Shown in pieces: positions 8,287 to 17,908 of a stretch of 64,000 nucleotides of DNA; positions within the stretch are counted from its first letter, which is position 1; the number at the start of each line of letters is the position of its first letter. The notes beneath the pieces are model-generated. The model did not search any database. It was not told the origin of the DNA and saw nothing but the letters and a program-made list of their open reading frames with translations. This stretch comes from Bacillus ndiopicus (GTDB taxonomy: Bacteria; Bacillota; Bacilli; Bacillales_A; Planococcaceae), in contig NZ_HG964403.1 in assembly GCF_000612805.1 (NCBI RefSeq), forward strand, positions 310,001 to 374,000, in the 5' to 3' direction. A program made the translations under genes and the position numbers.

Positions 8287-8355
8287 AAAAAAACGCCCGA
8301 GAACCACTCGGACGCTGCACTACATGCCTAGATTCTCACGACAAAGAATCTTGCT
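8287..8355 (-). ncRNA. Candidate antisense/regulatory RNA, ~70 nt
   Basis: Driven by a minus-strand promoter at 8362-8390. It ends at a hairpin (arms 8294-8301 and 8307-8314, CGCCCGAG with one G-U pair) followed by seven Us. It contains a second hairpin (AGATTCT/AGAATCT, 8330-8350). It converges on the 46-codon gene and would overlap read-through from it. Promoter, size and terminator match antitoxin RNAs of type I systems. Confidence 0.5.
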
Positions 8356-8361
8356 ACTGCT

Positions 8362-8390
8362 ATCTTAACCCCAACAATTGAAATCGTCAA
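8362..8390 (-). promoter_or_regulatory. SigmaA-type promoter of the small antisense RNA
   Basis: Read on the minus strand: TTGACG (8390-8385), 17 bp, TAAGAT (8367-8362). Together with the U-tailed hairpin at 8287-8314 it defines a transcription unit of only about 70 nt. Confidence 0.6.
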
Positions 8391-8399
8391 GGCTTTCAT

Positions 8400-8746
8400 A
8401 GTGTATGTAGTATTAGACAGGGTTATTCATAGACAAAAAGACATCCGAATCAGGAAAAATAAACTATACAAGAAGGGCTTTTTTCAAAATATCCATTGTA
8501 TCTAAAAGAAGGTTTATAAATTGTGAACATATTACTTCTATAGAATATAGATTAACGCTTCAGCAACATCCTTATAATGATGGGTTATTAAAAAGACAGT
8601 CTGGATGCTGGCATTGTACAGTATTAATGAAGTATCTATAGCTATTAGAGGAGATAGTTAAATTGCTGTTTTCTTTTTCGTCCCCATCCGATATGAAATA
8701 ACAATTTTTAACCTTAGCATTTTATAATGAACCGACATGAAGTATT
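8400..8746. other. Gene-free stretch
   Basis: I see no supported gene. One plus-strand frame stays open for about 70 codons up to a stop near 8642 but has no start codon with a ribosome site and no recognisable product. It may be a decayed gene remnant. Confidence 0.3.
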
Positions 8747-8761
8747 AGGAGAGTGAAAGAA

Positions 8762-9319
8762 ATGCTAGCAGCAACGGTACAACACAAATATACAGGTGAG
8801 CAAATTACCTTTATAGAAACAGCAAAGGAGACGAATGGACACCACTTATTAATTGAGGTGACATTGCCTCCAAATGGAGAAGGGCCGCCCTTACATTGTC
8901 ATGATGAGTTTATTGAAGAATTTACGATTTTAGAGGGAATATTAACAGTTACAGTTGGAGAGCAGGATTACACTTTATCCGCTGGTCAGTCAATAATCGC
9001 TGAACAGGACATACCACATACATTTAATAATCGCCACGATGAAGGTGTGTGTTTTCGTGTAAAACTAACACCACCATCACAGTTTGAAGAATCGGTTCGT
9101 ATCCATTATGGATTAATGGATGATGGGCTTACGAATGAACAAGGTGTACCGAAAAATATTTTTCATCTTATTTTAATTTTAAAGCTGCAAAACACGTTAA
9201 TAACAGGGAAGTCGCTGCGTATGCAAAGAGGTTTGTTTAGCATTTTAGTAAGTGTCGGAAAGCTATTTAACGTGTATAAACCGTTAGAAAAGTATACAGG
9301 TAAAAAAATACGCATTTGA
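8762..9319 (+). CDS. Cupin-domain protein
   Basis: A 185-residue single-domain cupin. The N-terminal two thirds form a small beta-barrel with motif 1 H-C-H-x4-E-E followed by E-G, and motif 2 around D-I-P-H-T-F. The His/His/Glu and second His would bind a metal ion. The last 60 residues are more hydrophobic and basic. ATG at 8762 has AGGAG (8747-8751) 10 nt upstream; the GTG at 8753 falls on that site. It is monocistronic, with its own terminator. Substrate unknown. Confidence 0.75.
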   Translation: MLAATVQHKYTGEQITFIETAKETNGHHLLIEVTLPPNGEGPPLHCHDEFIEEFTILEGILTVTVGEQDYTLSAGQSIIAEQDIPHTFNNRHDEGVCFRVKLTPPSQFEESVRIHYGLMDDGLTNEQGVPKNIFHLILILKLQNTLITGKSLRMQRGLFSILVSVGKLFNVYKPLEKYTGKKIRI

Positions 9320-9352
9320 TTAAATCGAATAGCTTTTCAGAAATATTGCATG

Positions 9353-9405
9353 GAAGGTGTGGGGTAGGCAGAGGATAGTGCCTACTCTACACCTTCTTTT
9401 CTTCT
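9353..9405 (+). terminator. Terminator of the cupin gene
   Basis: 18-bp arms 9353-9370 and 9379-9396 (GAAGGTGTGGGGTAGGCA and complement, one mismatch) are followed by TTTTCTTCTT. Confidence 0.9.
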
Positions 9406-9474
9406 TGCCTAAACGATGAAAACCATCCTATAATAGTAAGGTTATAGTCATTGATAAAAAGGAGTGTACCGCGC

Positions 9475-9909
9475 ATGCAGGATGTAGGAAAAAAGGTGAA
9501 AATTAAGCTTGTGTCATCCATTATCCCGACAGACGGTGACCTCGAAACGTATGAAATATGGCTACAAGGCTCCTATGTAGAAAAAGCAGGTAGTTACTAC
9601 TTGCGCTATGAGGAAGTGCAAGAAGAGGCACGTATTCGAACAACGGTAAAACTAGCCAATGGACAGGCCTTTATTTTACGTGGAGGCGATGTCAATATGC
9701 GCTTACCGCTTAATATTGAACAGAAGGAAAATGGGCATTATGAAAGTGTCTACGGCACATTGCCGCTCGTAACAAAAACACATGCCTTAGCATTTGAGCA
9801 AAATGAGGGTAATATTCAAGGCCGATTTATTGCACATTACGATTTAGTTGTAGGTGGTGCAGTAGCTGGCAATTATAAATTAGAAATTCACTATACGGAG
9901 GTACAATAA
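9475..9909 (+). CDS. ywiB: DUF1934 family protein (YwiB)
   Basis: A 144-residue beta-barrel protein of the DUF1934/YwiB family, calycin-like in fold, with no signal peptide. ATG at 9475 follows AAGGAG (9459-9464). The stop codon overlaps the argS start (TAATG), so the two are translationally coupled as in B. subtilis ywiB-argS. The family has no established biochemical role. Confidence 0.85.
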   Translation: MQDVGKKVKIKLVSSIIPTDGDLETYEIWLQGSYVEKAGSYYLRYEEVQEEARIRTTVKLANGQAFILRGGDVNMRLPLNIEQKENGHYESVYGTLPLVTKTHALAFEQNEGNIQGRFIAHYDLVVGGAVAGNYKLEIHYTEVQ

Positions 9910-11576
9910 TGAACGCTGTTGAGCAATTACAACAATCTATTAAAACAGCTTTAGCAAATGCAGTTGCAAAAGCACAATTGGTTGAAGAGGGTACGGAGTT
10001 AAAAATTCATTTAGAAACGCCAAAGGACAAGGCCAATGGAGACTTTGCAACGAATATTGCGATGCAGCTAACGAAGCTAGCGAAAAAGCCACCGCGTGCA
10101 ATTGCAGAGGCAATTATTGAAAATATTGATTTAGCTGAAGGCAATATTGAAAAAATTGATATTGCAGGACCAGGCTTCATTAACATTACAGTACGTAAGG
10201 ATCTGTTAACAGGCGTTGTTAAAGCAGTATTTGAGCAAGAAGAGGCATATGGACGAGGGACTTCAGGCGCAGGAGAAAAAATACAGGTCGAGTTTGTATC
10301 AGCGAACCCAACAGGTGACTTACACTTAGGTCATGCTCGAGGTGCTTCCGTGGGAGATTCATTATGTAATGTATTAGATTTTGCAGGCTATACAGTATCA
10401 CGTGAATATTATATTAATGATGCTGGGAATCAAATTAACAATTTAGCTTACTCATTAGAAGCTCGCTACAAGCAGGCATTAGGTATGGAAGCAGAAATGC
10501 CAGAGGATGGCTACCACGGTCCAGATATTATTGGCATCGCGGATAAATTAGCAAAAACATATGGTACAAGCATTTTAGAAAAATCAGATGAAGAGCGCTT
10601 CAAATTTTTCCGTGAGCATGGCTTAAAGCTAGAGCTTGAAAAATTACAAAACGACTTGAAAAACTTCCGTGTTGAATTTGATGTATGGTACTCAGAAACA
10701 TCATTATATGAAAACGGTAAAATCGAAGTAGCATTAGATAAATTACGTGCTAATGGTCATGTTTTTGAAGAAGAAGGGGCAACTTGGTTCCGTTCAACAA
10801 CATTTGGCGATGATAAAGATCGTGTATTAATTAAAAATGATGGATCATTTACTTATTTAACGCCAGATATTGCTTACCATGAGGATAAAATTGTGCGTGG
10901 CTTTAATAAGCTTATTAACATTTGGGGCGCTGACCATCATGGCTATATTCCACGTATGAAAGCGGCAATCGAGGCGCTTGGCTACGGGCGCGATACGTTA
11001 GAAGTAGAAGTTATTCAAATGGTACAGCTTTATAAAAACGGTGAGAAATTCAAAATGTCAAAGCGTACTGGTAACGCGGTAACAATGCGTGAGCTAGTAG
11101 AAGAGGTAGGCTTAGATGCAGTGCGTTACTTCTTTGTGAAAACAGCGGGCGATTCACATATGGACTTTGACCTTGATTTAGCTGTGTCGCAATCAAATGA
11201 AAATCCGGTATACTATGCACAATATGCACATGCGCGTATTTGCTCGATTTTACGCCAAGCGAACGAACAAGATTTACAAGCAAGCTTGGATAATTTACAG
11301 CTATTAACGGCTGAAAAAGAAGTAGATGTACTGAAAAAAATAGGCGCATTCCCACAAGTAGTAGCGGATGCAGCGAAACACCGTACACCGCACCGTATTG
11401 CGAACTACATCCAAGAGCTAGCAGCAGTATTCCATAGCTTCTACAATGCAGAAAAAGTAATAAACGTAGACGACAAGCAATTAACAGCAGCACGTCTAGC
11501 ATTAATTACATCTGTACGTATCACGTTAGCGAATGCTTTAAAATTAATCGGTGTAAGCGCACCAGAGAGAATGTAA
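9909..11576 (+). CDS. argS: Arginyl-tRNA synthetase
   Basis: Class I aminoacyl-tRNA synthetase charging tRNA-Arg, 555 aa. It has the N-terminal Add-1 tRNA-binding domain, the HIGH box as H-L-G-H-A-R-G, the K-M-S-K-R loop, and a C-terminal DALR anticodon-binding domain ending in A-P-E-R-M. The ATG overlaps the ywiB stop by one base. The strong hairpin at 11587 ends the unit. Confidence 0.97.
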   Translation: MNAVEQLQQSIKTALANAVAKAQLVEEGTELKIHLETPKDKANGDFATNIAMQLTKLAKKPPRAIAEAIIENIDLAEGNIEKIDIAGPGFINITVRKDLLTGVVKAVFEQEEAYGRGTSGAGEKIQVEFVSANPTGDLHLGHARGASVGDSLCNVLDFAGYTVSREYYINDAGNQINNLAYSLEARYKQALGMEAEMPEDGYHGPDIIGIADKLAKTYGTSILEKSDEERFKFFREHGLKLELEKLQNDLKNFRVEFDVWYSETSLYENGKIEVALDKLRANGHVFEEEGATWFRSTTFGDDKDRVLIKNDGSFTYLTPDIAYHEDKIVRGFNKLINIWGADHHGYIPRMKAAIEALGYGRDTLEVEVIQMVQLYKNGEKFKMSKRTGNAVTMRELVEEVGLDAVRYFFVKTAGDSHMDFDLDLAVSQSNENPVYYAQYAHARICSILRQANEQDLQASLDNLQLLTAEKEVDVLKKIGAFPQVVADAAKHRTPHRIANYIQELAAVFHSFYNAEKVINVDDKQLTAARLALITSVRITLANALKLIGVSAPERM

Positions 11577-11586
11577 TTGAAAAAGA

Positions 11587-11628
11587 GGCTGAGGATGTCG
11601 GAGAAGTCGACACCCTCAGCCTTTTATT
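11587..11628. terminator. Bidirectional terminator between argS and VOC protein
   Basis: GGCTGAGG (11587-11594) pairs with CCTCAGCC (11614-11621) and an inner TGTCG/CGACA. It is T-rich on both exits and separates convergent genes. Confidence 0.85.
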
Positions 11629-12493
11629 ATTCTTGGCGAGCTTTTTTAAGTTCTGCAATATTGATGCGTTTCATTTTTTGTAATGCTGCGCCTACTCGTT
11701 TATTTTCTTCTGTAGTACCTCCACCTAGTAGCTCACTCAAATTATGCGGAACAACTTGCCATGATACACCAAACTGATCCTTTACCCATCCACATTGCTC
11801 TGCTTGTGGAATATATGATAGCTTTTCTATGAAATAGTCTATTTCAGCTTGGTCTTCGCAATTAATCATAAACGAAAATGCCTCATTGAAGTGGAATGGT
11901 ACATCGTAGCTATTATCCATCGCTGAAAAGTTTATGCCTTCAAGTGTAAAGGCTGCCATATTCACCTTTTCTTCATTTTCTTCAAATTTTTTTAATAGAT
12001 TGATTTTGGAGTCGCTAAATACTTCAGTGTAATAGCGAATAGCTTCTTCTGCTTTCCCACAAGCGACATTAGAAAATAAAAAATGGGGTGTAATTTTTTG
12101 CTTCGTAACACCTTGCTCTGTAAGGCTGAGCTGCCAAGAAAGACCGTAGCGATCTTGAATCCAGCCAAACCATTTACTAAATGGATATTCAGCTAAAGGC
12201 ATTAATGCTATACCACCTTCAGAAAGAGCCTCCCATTTTGCATTGACCTCTTCCGCTGTCTCACATGCCACCATAAATGAGATTGATGGATTTAATGTAA
12301 AAGGAGCGCCTGTGCCAATTGATTGAAATTGCTGTCCCGCTAATTTGAAAGTTACTAGCTCAGCATCACCTGATGGTGTATCTTTCATCGTTTGTACATC
12401 GATAATACTAGAATCTTCAAACAAGCTCTTATAAAAAGATGCAGCTTCTTCTGCCTGCTTGGCATACCATAAAAAAGGAATAATTTTTTGCAA
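11627..12493 (-). CDS. Tandem VOC-domain protein (3-demethylubiquinone-9 methyltransferase-like/PhnB family)
   Basis: 288 aa made of two similar halves of about 125-140 residues. Each starts with an I-x-P-x-L/F-x-F motif, contains a W-x-x-D-x-(Y/F)-G-x-S-W-Q signature and ends in a beta strand. This is the PF06983 type of glyoxalase/bleomycin-resistance fold. TTG at 12493 is the start: GGGAGG lies 8 nt upstream and no ATG is nearby. Members are often annotated as methyltransferases, but the fold argues against that; actual function unknown. Confidence 0.8.
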   Translation of the reverse strand: MQKIIPFLWYAKQAEEAASFYKSLFEDSSIIDVQTMKDTPSGDAELVTFKLAGQQFQSIGTGAPFTLNPSISFMVACETAEEVNAKWEALSEGGIALMPLAEYPFSKWFGWIQDRYGLSWQLSLTEQGVTKQKITPHFLFSNVACGKAEEAIRYYTEVFSDSKINLLKKFEENEEKVNMAAFTLEGINFSAMDNSYDVPFHFNEAFSFMINCEDQAEIDYFIEKLSYIPQAEQCGWVKDQFGVSWQVVPHNLSELLGGGTTEENKRVGAALQKMKRINIAELKKARQE

Positions 12494-12680
12494 TGTAAAC
12501 GCCTCCCATCATATTTAACATACTTTAAATTTTACTTGAAAAGTCGTATCAAACAAACTTTTATCCCGTATTAACAGACTGTACTTTTGCGACGAGTAAG
12601 CGCAGGAGCACCAGACCCCACTTCAAAATATCATATAAAATCGAGATGTTTAAATGGAAAATCAAACAGCCTGTAAAACT

Positions 12681-12731
12681 CAATCAGTGGGGGATGAGGG
12701 GAAAACCTCCGCTAATTGAAGATTCACTTTA
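12681..12731. repeat. Palindromic intergenic element with conserved 3' tail, copy 1
   Basis: CAATCAGTGGGG (12681 on) can pair with CCTCCGCTAATTG (12706-12718). The tail ATTGAAGATTCACTTTA recurs exactly at 18769-18785. A related palindrome without the tail lies at 47015. Confidence 0.6.
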
Positions 12732-12774
12732 ACAAATAATTTATAAAACCTATAAAAAAACTATGGATAAATTG

Positions 12775-12803
12775 TTGACTTCCATTTCTGCTAATCGTAC
12801 AAT
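12775..12803 (+). promoter_or_regulatory. SigmaA-type promoter of the acyl-CoA dehydrogenase-like gene
   Basis: TTGACT (12775-12780), 17 bp, TACAAT (12798-12803). An imperfect palindrome around CATTCGAAATG lies about 12 bp downstream, a possible operator. The rest of 12494-12852 holds only the palindromic element. Confidence 0.7.
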
Positions 12804-12852
12804 CACTTTCAACATCATTCGAAATGAATAAAAATAAGAGGGGGCCGTTATT

Positions 12853-14013
12853 GTGAGTAAACAGCTTTTCATTAAAACGACAGAACAGCGTCAGTGGCTA
12901 GAAAAAATTGCTACGCTTGAGGAGACGTTTAAAAGTCGGTCACAGCAAATTGATGAGCTTGGAAGCTTCCCACATGAAAATATTCGCGCTTTAAGGGAAA
13001 TAGGCTATACGAAAATTACGTTACCAAAGCAACTTGGTGGTGAGGGCTTCACTATCTATGATGCTGTTTTATTACATGAAACATTAGCAAGCTTTGATGC
13101 AAGTACAGCATTGACTATTGGCTGGACACTGTTAACAGTAGGCGATTTATTTGAGCATGGGGAATGGAAGCCAGCAAAATTACAAGATTTTGCACGGGAA
13201 GTGGCAAATGGTGCCATCATTAATCGAGCAGTTAGCGAATTTGCAATGGGCAGTCCTACACGTGGAGGTAGACCGACAACAACTGCGAAAAAAACAGCAT
13301 CTGGCTGGTTAATTAATGGTCGTAAAAATTATACGACAGGTGCACCAGAATTAGATTATTTTTTGACGTCCGCTTGGATTGAGGACGAAGAGAAAATTGG
13401 ATTTTTCCTTATTCCGCGTGATGCACAAGGTGTCACAATTGATGAAACATGGGATGTCATTGCGATGCGTGGAACAGGTAGCCATGATTTAGTGTTGCAA
13501 AATGTTGAATTACAGCCATCTGATTTAGTTGAAATTCCAAATAACTCTACAGGTTTTAAAGTAAAAGGTTGGTCATTACTCGTCCCTGCTACATACTTAG
13601 GTATTGCGCAAGCCGCACGTGATTACGCAGTTCATTTCGCGACGACGCATAAACCAAACAGTTTAAATGCACCCATTAGTGATTTGCCAAACGTGCAAAC
13701 GCTTATCGGCGAAATGGACTTAGCACTTGCAACAGCTCGTTTCACACTTTATGGAGCAGCAGAAGCATACACAGATCCGGCTCGTAAACAGCTTGTACAG
13801 CATGAGCTCAATATCGCTAAGTATGTTGTAACGAATAATGCATTACAAATTGTTGATAAGGCGATGCGCTTAGTTGGAGCAAAAAGCTTACAGCGCAACA
13901 ATCCACTACAGCGTTATTACCGCGATGTGAGAGCAGGCCTACACAATCCACCAATGGACGATATGACAATAAAGAAATTAGCTGAAGCAGCTATTCAACA
14001 AGCAAAAGGATAG
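12853..14013 (+). CDS. Acyl-CoA dehydrogenase family flavoprotein (YdbM-like)
   Basis: 386 aa, with the N-terminal helical, middle beta-barrel and C-terminal helical domains of FAD-dependent acyl-CoA dehydrogenases. A typical M-R-G-T-G-S-H-D segment sits in the middle domain. The usual catalytic Y-E-G-T-x-E-I-Q motif at the C terminus is missing. It is replaced by a Y-Y-R-D-V-R-A-G-L-H-N-P-P-M stretch, seen in the DszC/SfnB/YdbM-like branch. That branch includes sulfur-source monooxygenases and B. subtilis YdbM, so a straightforward beta-oxidation role is doubtful. GTG start behind AGAGGGGG; monocistronic. Confidence 0.7.
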   Translation: MSKQLFIKTTEQRQWLEKIATLEETFKSRSQQIDELGSFPHENIRALREIGYTKITLPKQLGGEGFTIYDAVLLHETLASFDASTALTIGWTLLTVGDLFEHGEWKPAKLQDFAREVANGAIINRAVSEFAMGSPTRGGRPTTTAKKTASGWLINGRKNYTTGAPELDYFLTSAWIEDEEKIGFFLIPRDAQGVTIDETWDVIAMRGTGSHDLVLQNVELQPSDLVEIPNNSTGFKVKGWSLLVPATYLGIAQAARDYAVHFATTHKPNSLNAPISDLPNVQTLIGEMDLALATARFTLYGAAEAYTDPARKQLVQHELNIAKYVVTNNALQIVDKAMRLVGAKSLQRNNPLQRYYRDVRAGLHNPPMDDMTIKKLAEAAIQQAKG

Positions 14014-14164
14014 ATTTTACATGTCAATTAAGAAATTATTGCAATCTACATGAAGAATACAACTATCATATTTAGCACCTACACAATCTCAATTTTTCCG
14101 CTATAATTGAAGTAGAGGCATTGAGATAGATTCATTGCTAGTGAAGAAAAAGTTCATAGTGAAA

Positions 14165-14345
14165 CACTAAAGGTTCTTTGTATATGACAAAGAGTAAAAG
14201 GGAAATCAGTTAGAATCTGATGCGGTCCCGCCACTGTAAATGCTAATTTCTAGCGATATGCCACTGAATTTTCGGGAAGGTGCTAGAAATGTTTGATGCA
14301 TAAGCCAGGAGACCTGCCTTTCGTGTAACGCCAATGATAGCCTAC
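14165..14345 (+). promoter_or_regulatory. Cobalamin riboswitch
   Basis: Carries the conserved core in order: AAAAGGGAA, GGTCCCGCCACTGTAA, and the B12 box AGCCAGGAGACCTGCC (14303-14318). It senses adenosylcobalamin and controls the downstream btu operon through the terminator at 14388. Confidence 0.95.
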
Positions 14346-14387
14346 GAGGATAGGGTGGCGACGCTATTAATTAGCGCTCCCTTTGTA

Positions 14388-14417
14388 ATCTCTCGTATTT
14401 TGCGAGGGATTTTTTTG
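14388..14417 (+). terminator. Riboswitch expression-platform terminator
   Basis: ATCTCTCG (14388-14395) and CGAGGGAT (14403-14410) are followed by seven Ts, between the aptamer and btuF. It should form when cobalamin is bound. Confidence 0.85.
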
Positions 14418-14448
14418 TGTTATTTTATTTAATTAGGAGGAAATTCAA

Positions 14449-15393
14449 ATGAAGAAATTTTGGTCAATCATAATGACAACGCTGTTAGCGACAGGCTTAC
14501 TTGTAGCATGCGGACAAGATGGTGACAAGGAGCAACAAACGCAAGGTGAACAGCAAACAGAAGCGGTCGAAGCAGCCTTTCCTGTGACGGTAACAGATGC
14601 TTTAGGAAGAGAAATTAAGCTTGAGCGTGCGCCAGAAAAAATTGTATCATTAGCACCGTCAAATACGGAAATTTTATTCAGTTTAAATTTAGGCAATGAA
14701 GTTGTTGGAGTAAACGACATGGATGATTATCCACCAGCAGTAGCTGAAAAAGAAAAAGTTGGTGGAATAGAATTCAATATTGAAAAAATAATTGCTTTAC
14801 AGCCTGATATTGTTTTTGCGCATGAAATGAGCATGTTTTCATTAGAGCCTGCAATGGAGCAGTTGGAAGCAGCAGGCGTAACAGTGTTTGTAGTTAAAGA
14901 TGCAAAAACATTTGAAGAAACATACACAACGATGGAACAGATGGGGACTCTAACAGGTAAAGTTGCGGAAGCAAAGGAAATGGTAGAATCTATTAAAAAT
15001 AAGCTTGCTGATATCCAAGCGAAAGTTAAAGGGCAAGAAGAAAAATCAGCCTTTGTCGTTGTAGGTATGTCTCCTGAAATATATGCAGCTGGTAAAAACA
15101 CATTTATGGATGAAATGCTAAAAGTAATCAACGTGAAAAATGTAGTAGAAGCAGAAAGTTGGCCACAATATAGCCCAGAGGATTTTGTAGCAAGCAATCC
15201 AAGCACAATTATCGTAACGTATGAGGAAGATATTGACGCAGTCGTAAATAATCCTGCTTTTGCTGAAATGGATGCTGTGAAAAATGACGCGGTTTACATG
15301 GTAGATGGCAGTATGACAAGCCGTCAAGGCCCTCGCATTGCTGATGGGGTAGAATCAATTGCAAGGGCAGTTTATCCTGAGTTATTTAAATAA
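14449..15393 (+). CDS. btuF: Cobalamin ABC transporter, substrate-binding lipoprotein
   Basis: 314 aa. A lipoprotein signal peptide ends at L-L-V-A-C (Cys21). A Glu/Gln-rich linker leads into a two-lobe periplasmic-binding fold with the motif P-E-K-I-V-S-L-A-P-S-N-T-E and a long bridging helix, typical of B12/siderophore binders. It is first in an operon under a cobalamin riboswitch. It corresponds to B. subtilis yvrC, though it stands first here. Confidence 0.9.
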   Translation: MKKFWSIIMTTLLATGLLVACGQDGDKEQQTQGEQQTEAVEAAFPVTVTDALGREIKLERAPEKIVSLAPSNTEILFSLNLGNEVVGVNDMDDYPPAVAEKEKVGGIEFNIEKIIALQPDIVFAHEMSMFSLEPAMEQLEAAGVTVFVVKDAKTFEETYTTMEQMGTLTGKVAEAKEMVESIKNKLADIQAKVKGQEEKSAFVVVGMSPEIYAAGKNTFMDEMLKVINVKNVVEAESWPQYSPEDFVASNPSTIIVTYEEDIDAVVNNPAFAEMDAVKNDAVYMVDGSMTSRQGPRIADGVESIARAVYPELFK

Positions 15394-15444
15394 ATGGAGC
15401 TGTCTAGGTTTTCCTGAGAACCTGATTAAAGGTAGGCGTTTTTA

Positions 15445-16449
15445 TTGAGTCAAAATAAAAAAGGAGTAATTGCATATGTTATATCGCTTGCATTATTACT
15501 CATAAGTATATGGTTAGGAATAGCGGTAGGTTCAGTGAACATACCGCTCTCTACTTTATGGGATAAAGAAACTGACCCTACAGCTTACAGTATTTTATGG
15601 AATATTCGTATGCCACGTGTAATGCTTGCTGCGCTTATTGGCGCATCGCTAGCAATTGCAGGCGCAGCATTTCAAGGATTATTAAAAAATCCACTCGCGG
15701 ATCCGTATACGCTTGGTATATCGTCAGGTGCATCGGTCGGTGCAGTAGCAACAATCTATTTTTCAATCTCCCTTCCGTTGCTTGGTACTTTTACATTGCC
15801 AGTTTTCAGTATGCTTGGCGCAGCTATAACGATGATTATCGTTATGACGTTTGCACGCCTAGTTGATCGAACGATGAAAATGGAAACATTAATTTTAACA
15901 GGTGTTATTTTTAGTTCCTTTTTAGGCTCTTGTATCTCATTGATGATTGCTTTAACAGGCGAGCAGCTACGCTTAATTATGGGCTGGTTACTTGGCAGTG
16001 TGTCAATGCGTGGCTGGCCATATGTGCAGATGATTATTCCATTTGTCATTGTAGGAGTACTTTTAATCTGGCTTAACCGCCGTGAATTAAATGCGATGAT
16101 TTATGGAGAAGAGCGTGCAAAGCATTTAGGTGTTGATGTTAAGCGCAGTAAATATATTATTTTAGCTGGTGGTTCAATGCTAACAGGAGCTGCTGTTGCC
16201 GTTTCGGGTACAATTGGCTTTGTAGGGCTTGTTGTACCACATATGGTGCGCATGATTATTGGTGCGGATCATCGTTTGTTACTTATGTTATCGTTCATTA
16301 ATGGAGCTAGCTTACTAGTGATTTGTGACTTAGTGTCACGTACAATTATTGCGCCAACAGAGCTACCAATTGGTGTAATTACAGCATTTATCGGTGCACC
16401 CATTTTTGCTTATATTTTTTACAAGCAGCGTAGAAAAGGGGGGGCATGA
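15445..16449 (+). CDS. btuC: Cobalamin ABC transporter, permease
   Basis: 334-residue BtuC/FecCD-type permease with about ten transmembrane helices. It has the family motifs R-M-P-R-V, G-A-x-F-Q-G-L-L-K-N-P-L-A-D-P and a G-x-I-x-F-V-G-L-V-V-P-H segment that contacts the ATPase. TTG at 15445 is the most plausible start (A/G-rich site upstream). Its stop overlaps btuD (ATGA), indicating coupling. Confidence 0.92.
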   Translation: MSQNKKGVIAYVISLALLLISIWLGIAVGSVNIPLSTLWDKETDPTAYSILWNIRMPRVMLAALIGASLAIAGAAFQGLLKNPLADPYTLGISSGASVGAVATIYFSISLPLLGTFTLPVFSMLGAAITMIIVMTFARLVDRTMKMETLILTGVIFSSFLGSCISLMIALTGEQLRLIMGWLLGSVSMRGWPYVQMIIPFVIVGVLLIWLNRRELNAMIYGEERAKHLGVDVKRSKYIILAGGSMLTGAAVAVSGTIGFVGLVVPHMVRMIIGADHRLLLMLSFINGASLLVICDLVSRTIIAPTELPIGVITAFIGAPIFAYIFYKQRRKGGA

Positions 16450-17903
16450 TGTTAAAAGTAGAGCATATTTCTGGCGGCTACGGAGCTACACCTATTATTA
16501 AAGATGTATCATTCACAGTGCCAAAAGGGAAAATATTAGGTATTCTCGGACCAAATGGTAGCGGGAAATCCACACTTTTAAAAGTTATTAGCGGTGTTCT
16601 TCCAGCAAGTGCTGGTCGCATTTTACTTGATGATAAAGAAATTAACACCTACTCGACAAAGGAGCTTGCGAAAAAAATGGCGGTGTTGCCACAGTTACAC
16701 GCCAACGCTTTTTCTAACTCTGTACGTGATGCGGTATCTCTCGGGCGTTACCCACATCAATCAAGCTTTTTTGCAAGCTGGTCAGAGCAAGATGAACAGG
16801 CAGTGCAAACAGCGATGATGCAAACTGGTGTGCAGCAATATGAGCATGCTTATTTAGAGTATTTATCAGGTGGGGAGCAGCAGCGTACATTTATTGCACA
16901 GGCACTTGCACAATGTGCGGGCTTATTATTATTAGATGAACCAACGAATCATTTAGATATTGCCCATCAGCAGCAAATATTAGATATGATTCGCAAGGAA
17001 GCGTTAGAATGTGAATTAACGGTAGTATCAGTTTTTCATGATATGAACTTGGCTTCATTGTATTGCGATGAACTTTTGTTAATGGATAAAGGACAGGTGA
17101 AGGCATTCGGCAAGCCGCATGAGGTGTTGCTTGAAACACAAATTGCAGGAGTATATGGGGCAAGGGTAGCCACATATGCACATCCAGAGCTACCGAAACC
17201 CCAAGTGACACAACTACCAAAGCTGAAGCAGGAAAATTTATTTGCGGCAGTTACAATGGAGCACTTCACAATTACCGATAACTTTGTGCAATTTCAAGCT
17301 GACGCACCGTTAAAGGTTATATCATCGGCAGTCTACAATGCGGGCATGGGCTGGTATACGACATTTATTAATCGTACTGTTGAGCCTACTTATTATTATG
17401 AAAATATGAAAGAAGAGCTACTGTCTTTTTTAACTGCACGTGGGTTTGTACCAACAAATACCGTTATGATGCTTACGGCACTTGAAGCACAAAATGCTGT
17501 AATTGAATCGTATGCGGACGGTCTTGTTATCGTTGCAGTAACAGCGGGCGTTGGCAATGCAGTGGATGTGACGAGGGCGTTTGAGCAAGACGAACAGCCA
17601 CATATCGGTACAATTAATACATGGGTTATTATTAATGGCAAGCTATCTGATGAAGCGTTTTATCAAGCAATGATTACAGCAACAGAGGCGAAAACGAAGG
17701 CATTGGCAGAGGAAAACATACGTGATGCTAGAACTGGTACAATAGCAACAGGCACAAGTACAGATAGCCTTTTAATCGCAGCTACACAAATAGGGGATGA
17801 AATGCCTTACGCAGGCCCTGTTACAACAATTGGTAAATGGATTGGGCGCGGTGTTTTTGAGGCTACTTCAAAAGCAATTGCTAAATACAAAATGGAAGGA
17901 TGA
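16446..17903 (+). CDS. btuD: Cobalamin ABC transporter ATPase fused to adenosylcobinamide amidohydrolase (CbiZ)
   Basis: 485 aa. Residues 1-255 are an ABC ATPase with Walker A G-P-N-G-S-G-K-S-T, signature L-S-G-G-E-Q-Q-R and Walker B L-L-L-L-D-E-P-T. Residues about 270-485 are a CbiZ domain (V-G-N-A-V-D-V-T, N-T-W-V-I-I-N-G, T-G-T-S-T-D-S). CbiZ removes the lower side chain from imported cobinamide/pseudo-B12 types so they can be rebuilt. B. subtilis YvrA has the same fusion. The start overlaps the btuC stop; an ATG 3 nt later is equally possible. The cell thus couples import with corrinoid salvage. Confidence 0.92.
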   Translation: MMLKVEHISGGYGATPIIKDVSFTVPKGKILGILGPNGSGKSTLLKVISGVLPASAGRILLDDKEINTYSTKELAKKMAVLPQLHANAFSNSVRDAVSLGRYPHQSSFFASWSEQDEQAVQTAMMQTGVQQYEHAYLEYLSGGEQQRTFIAQALAQCAGLLLLDEPTNHLDIAHQQQILDMIRKEALECELTVVSVFHDMNLASLYCDELLLMDKGQVKAFGKPHEVLLETQIAGVYGARVATYAHPELPKPQVTQLPKLKQENLFAAVTMEHFTITDNFVQFQADAPLKVISSAVYNAGMGWYTTFINRTVEPTYYYENMKEELLSFLTARGFVPTNTVMMLTALEAQNAVIESYADGLVIVAVTAGVGNAVDVTRAFEQDEQPHIGTINTWVIINGKLSDEAFYQAMITATEAKTKALAEENIRDARTGTIATGTSTDSLLIAATQIGDEMPYAGPVTTIGKWIGRGVFEATSKAIAKYKMEG

Positions 17904-17908
17904 GAGAA

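Noticed and set aside
8415..8642. About 70 open codons without a start
   Set aside because: No initiation codon with a ribosome site and no recognisable product; at most a gene remnant.
12791..12835. Third FadR-like operator before the YdbM-like gene
   Set aside because: The CATTCGAAATG palindrome does not fit the TGARYG-NN-CRYTCA layout of the two other sites.
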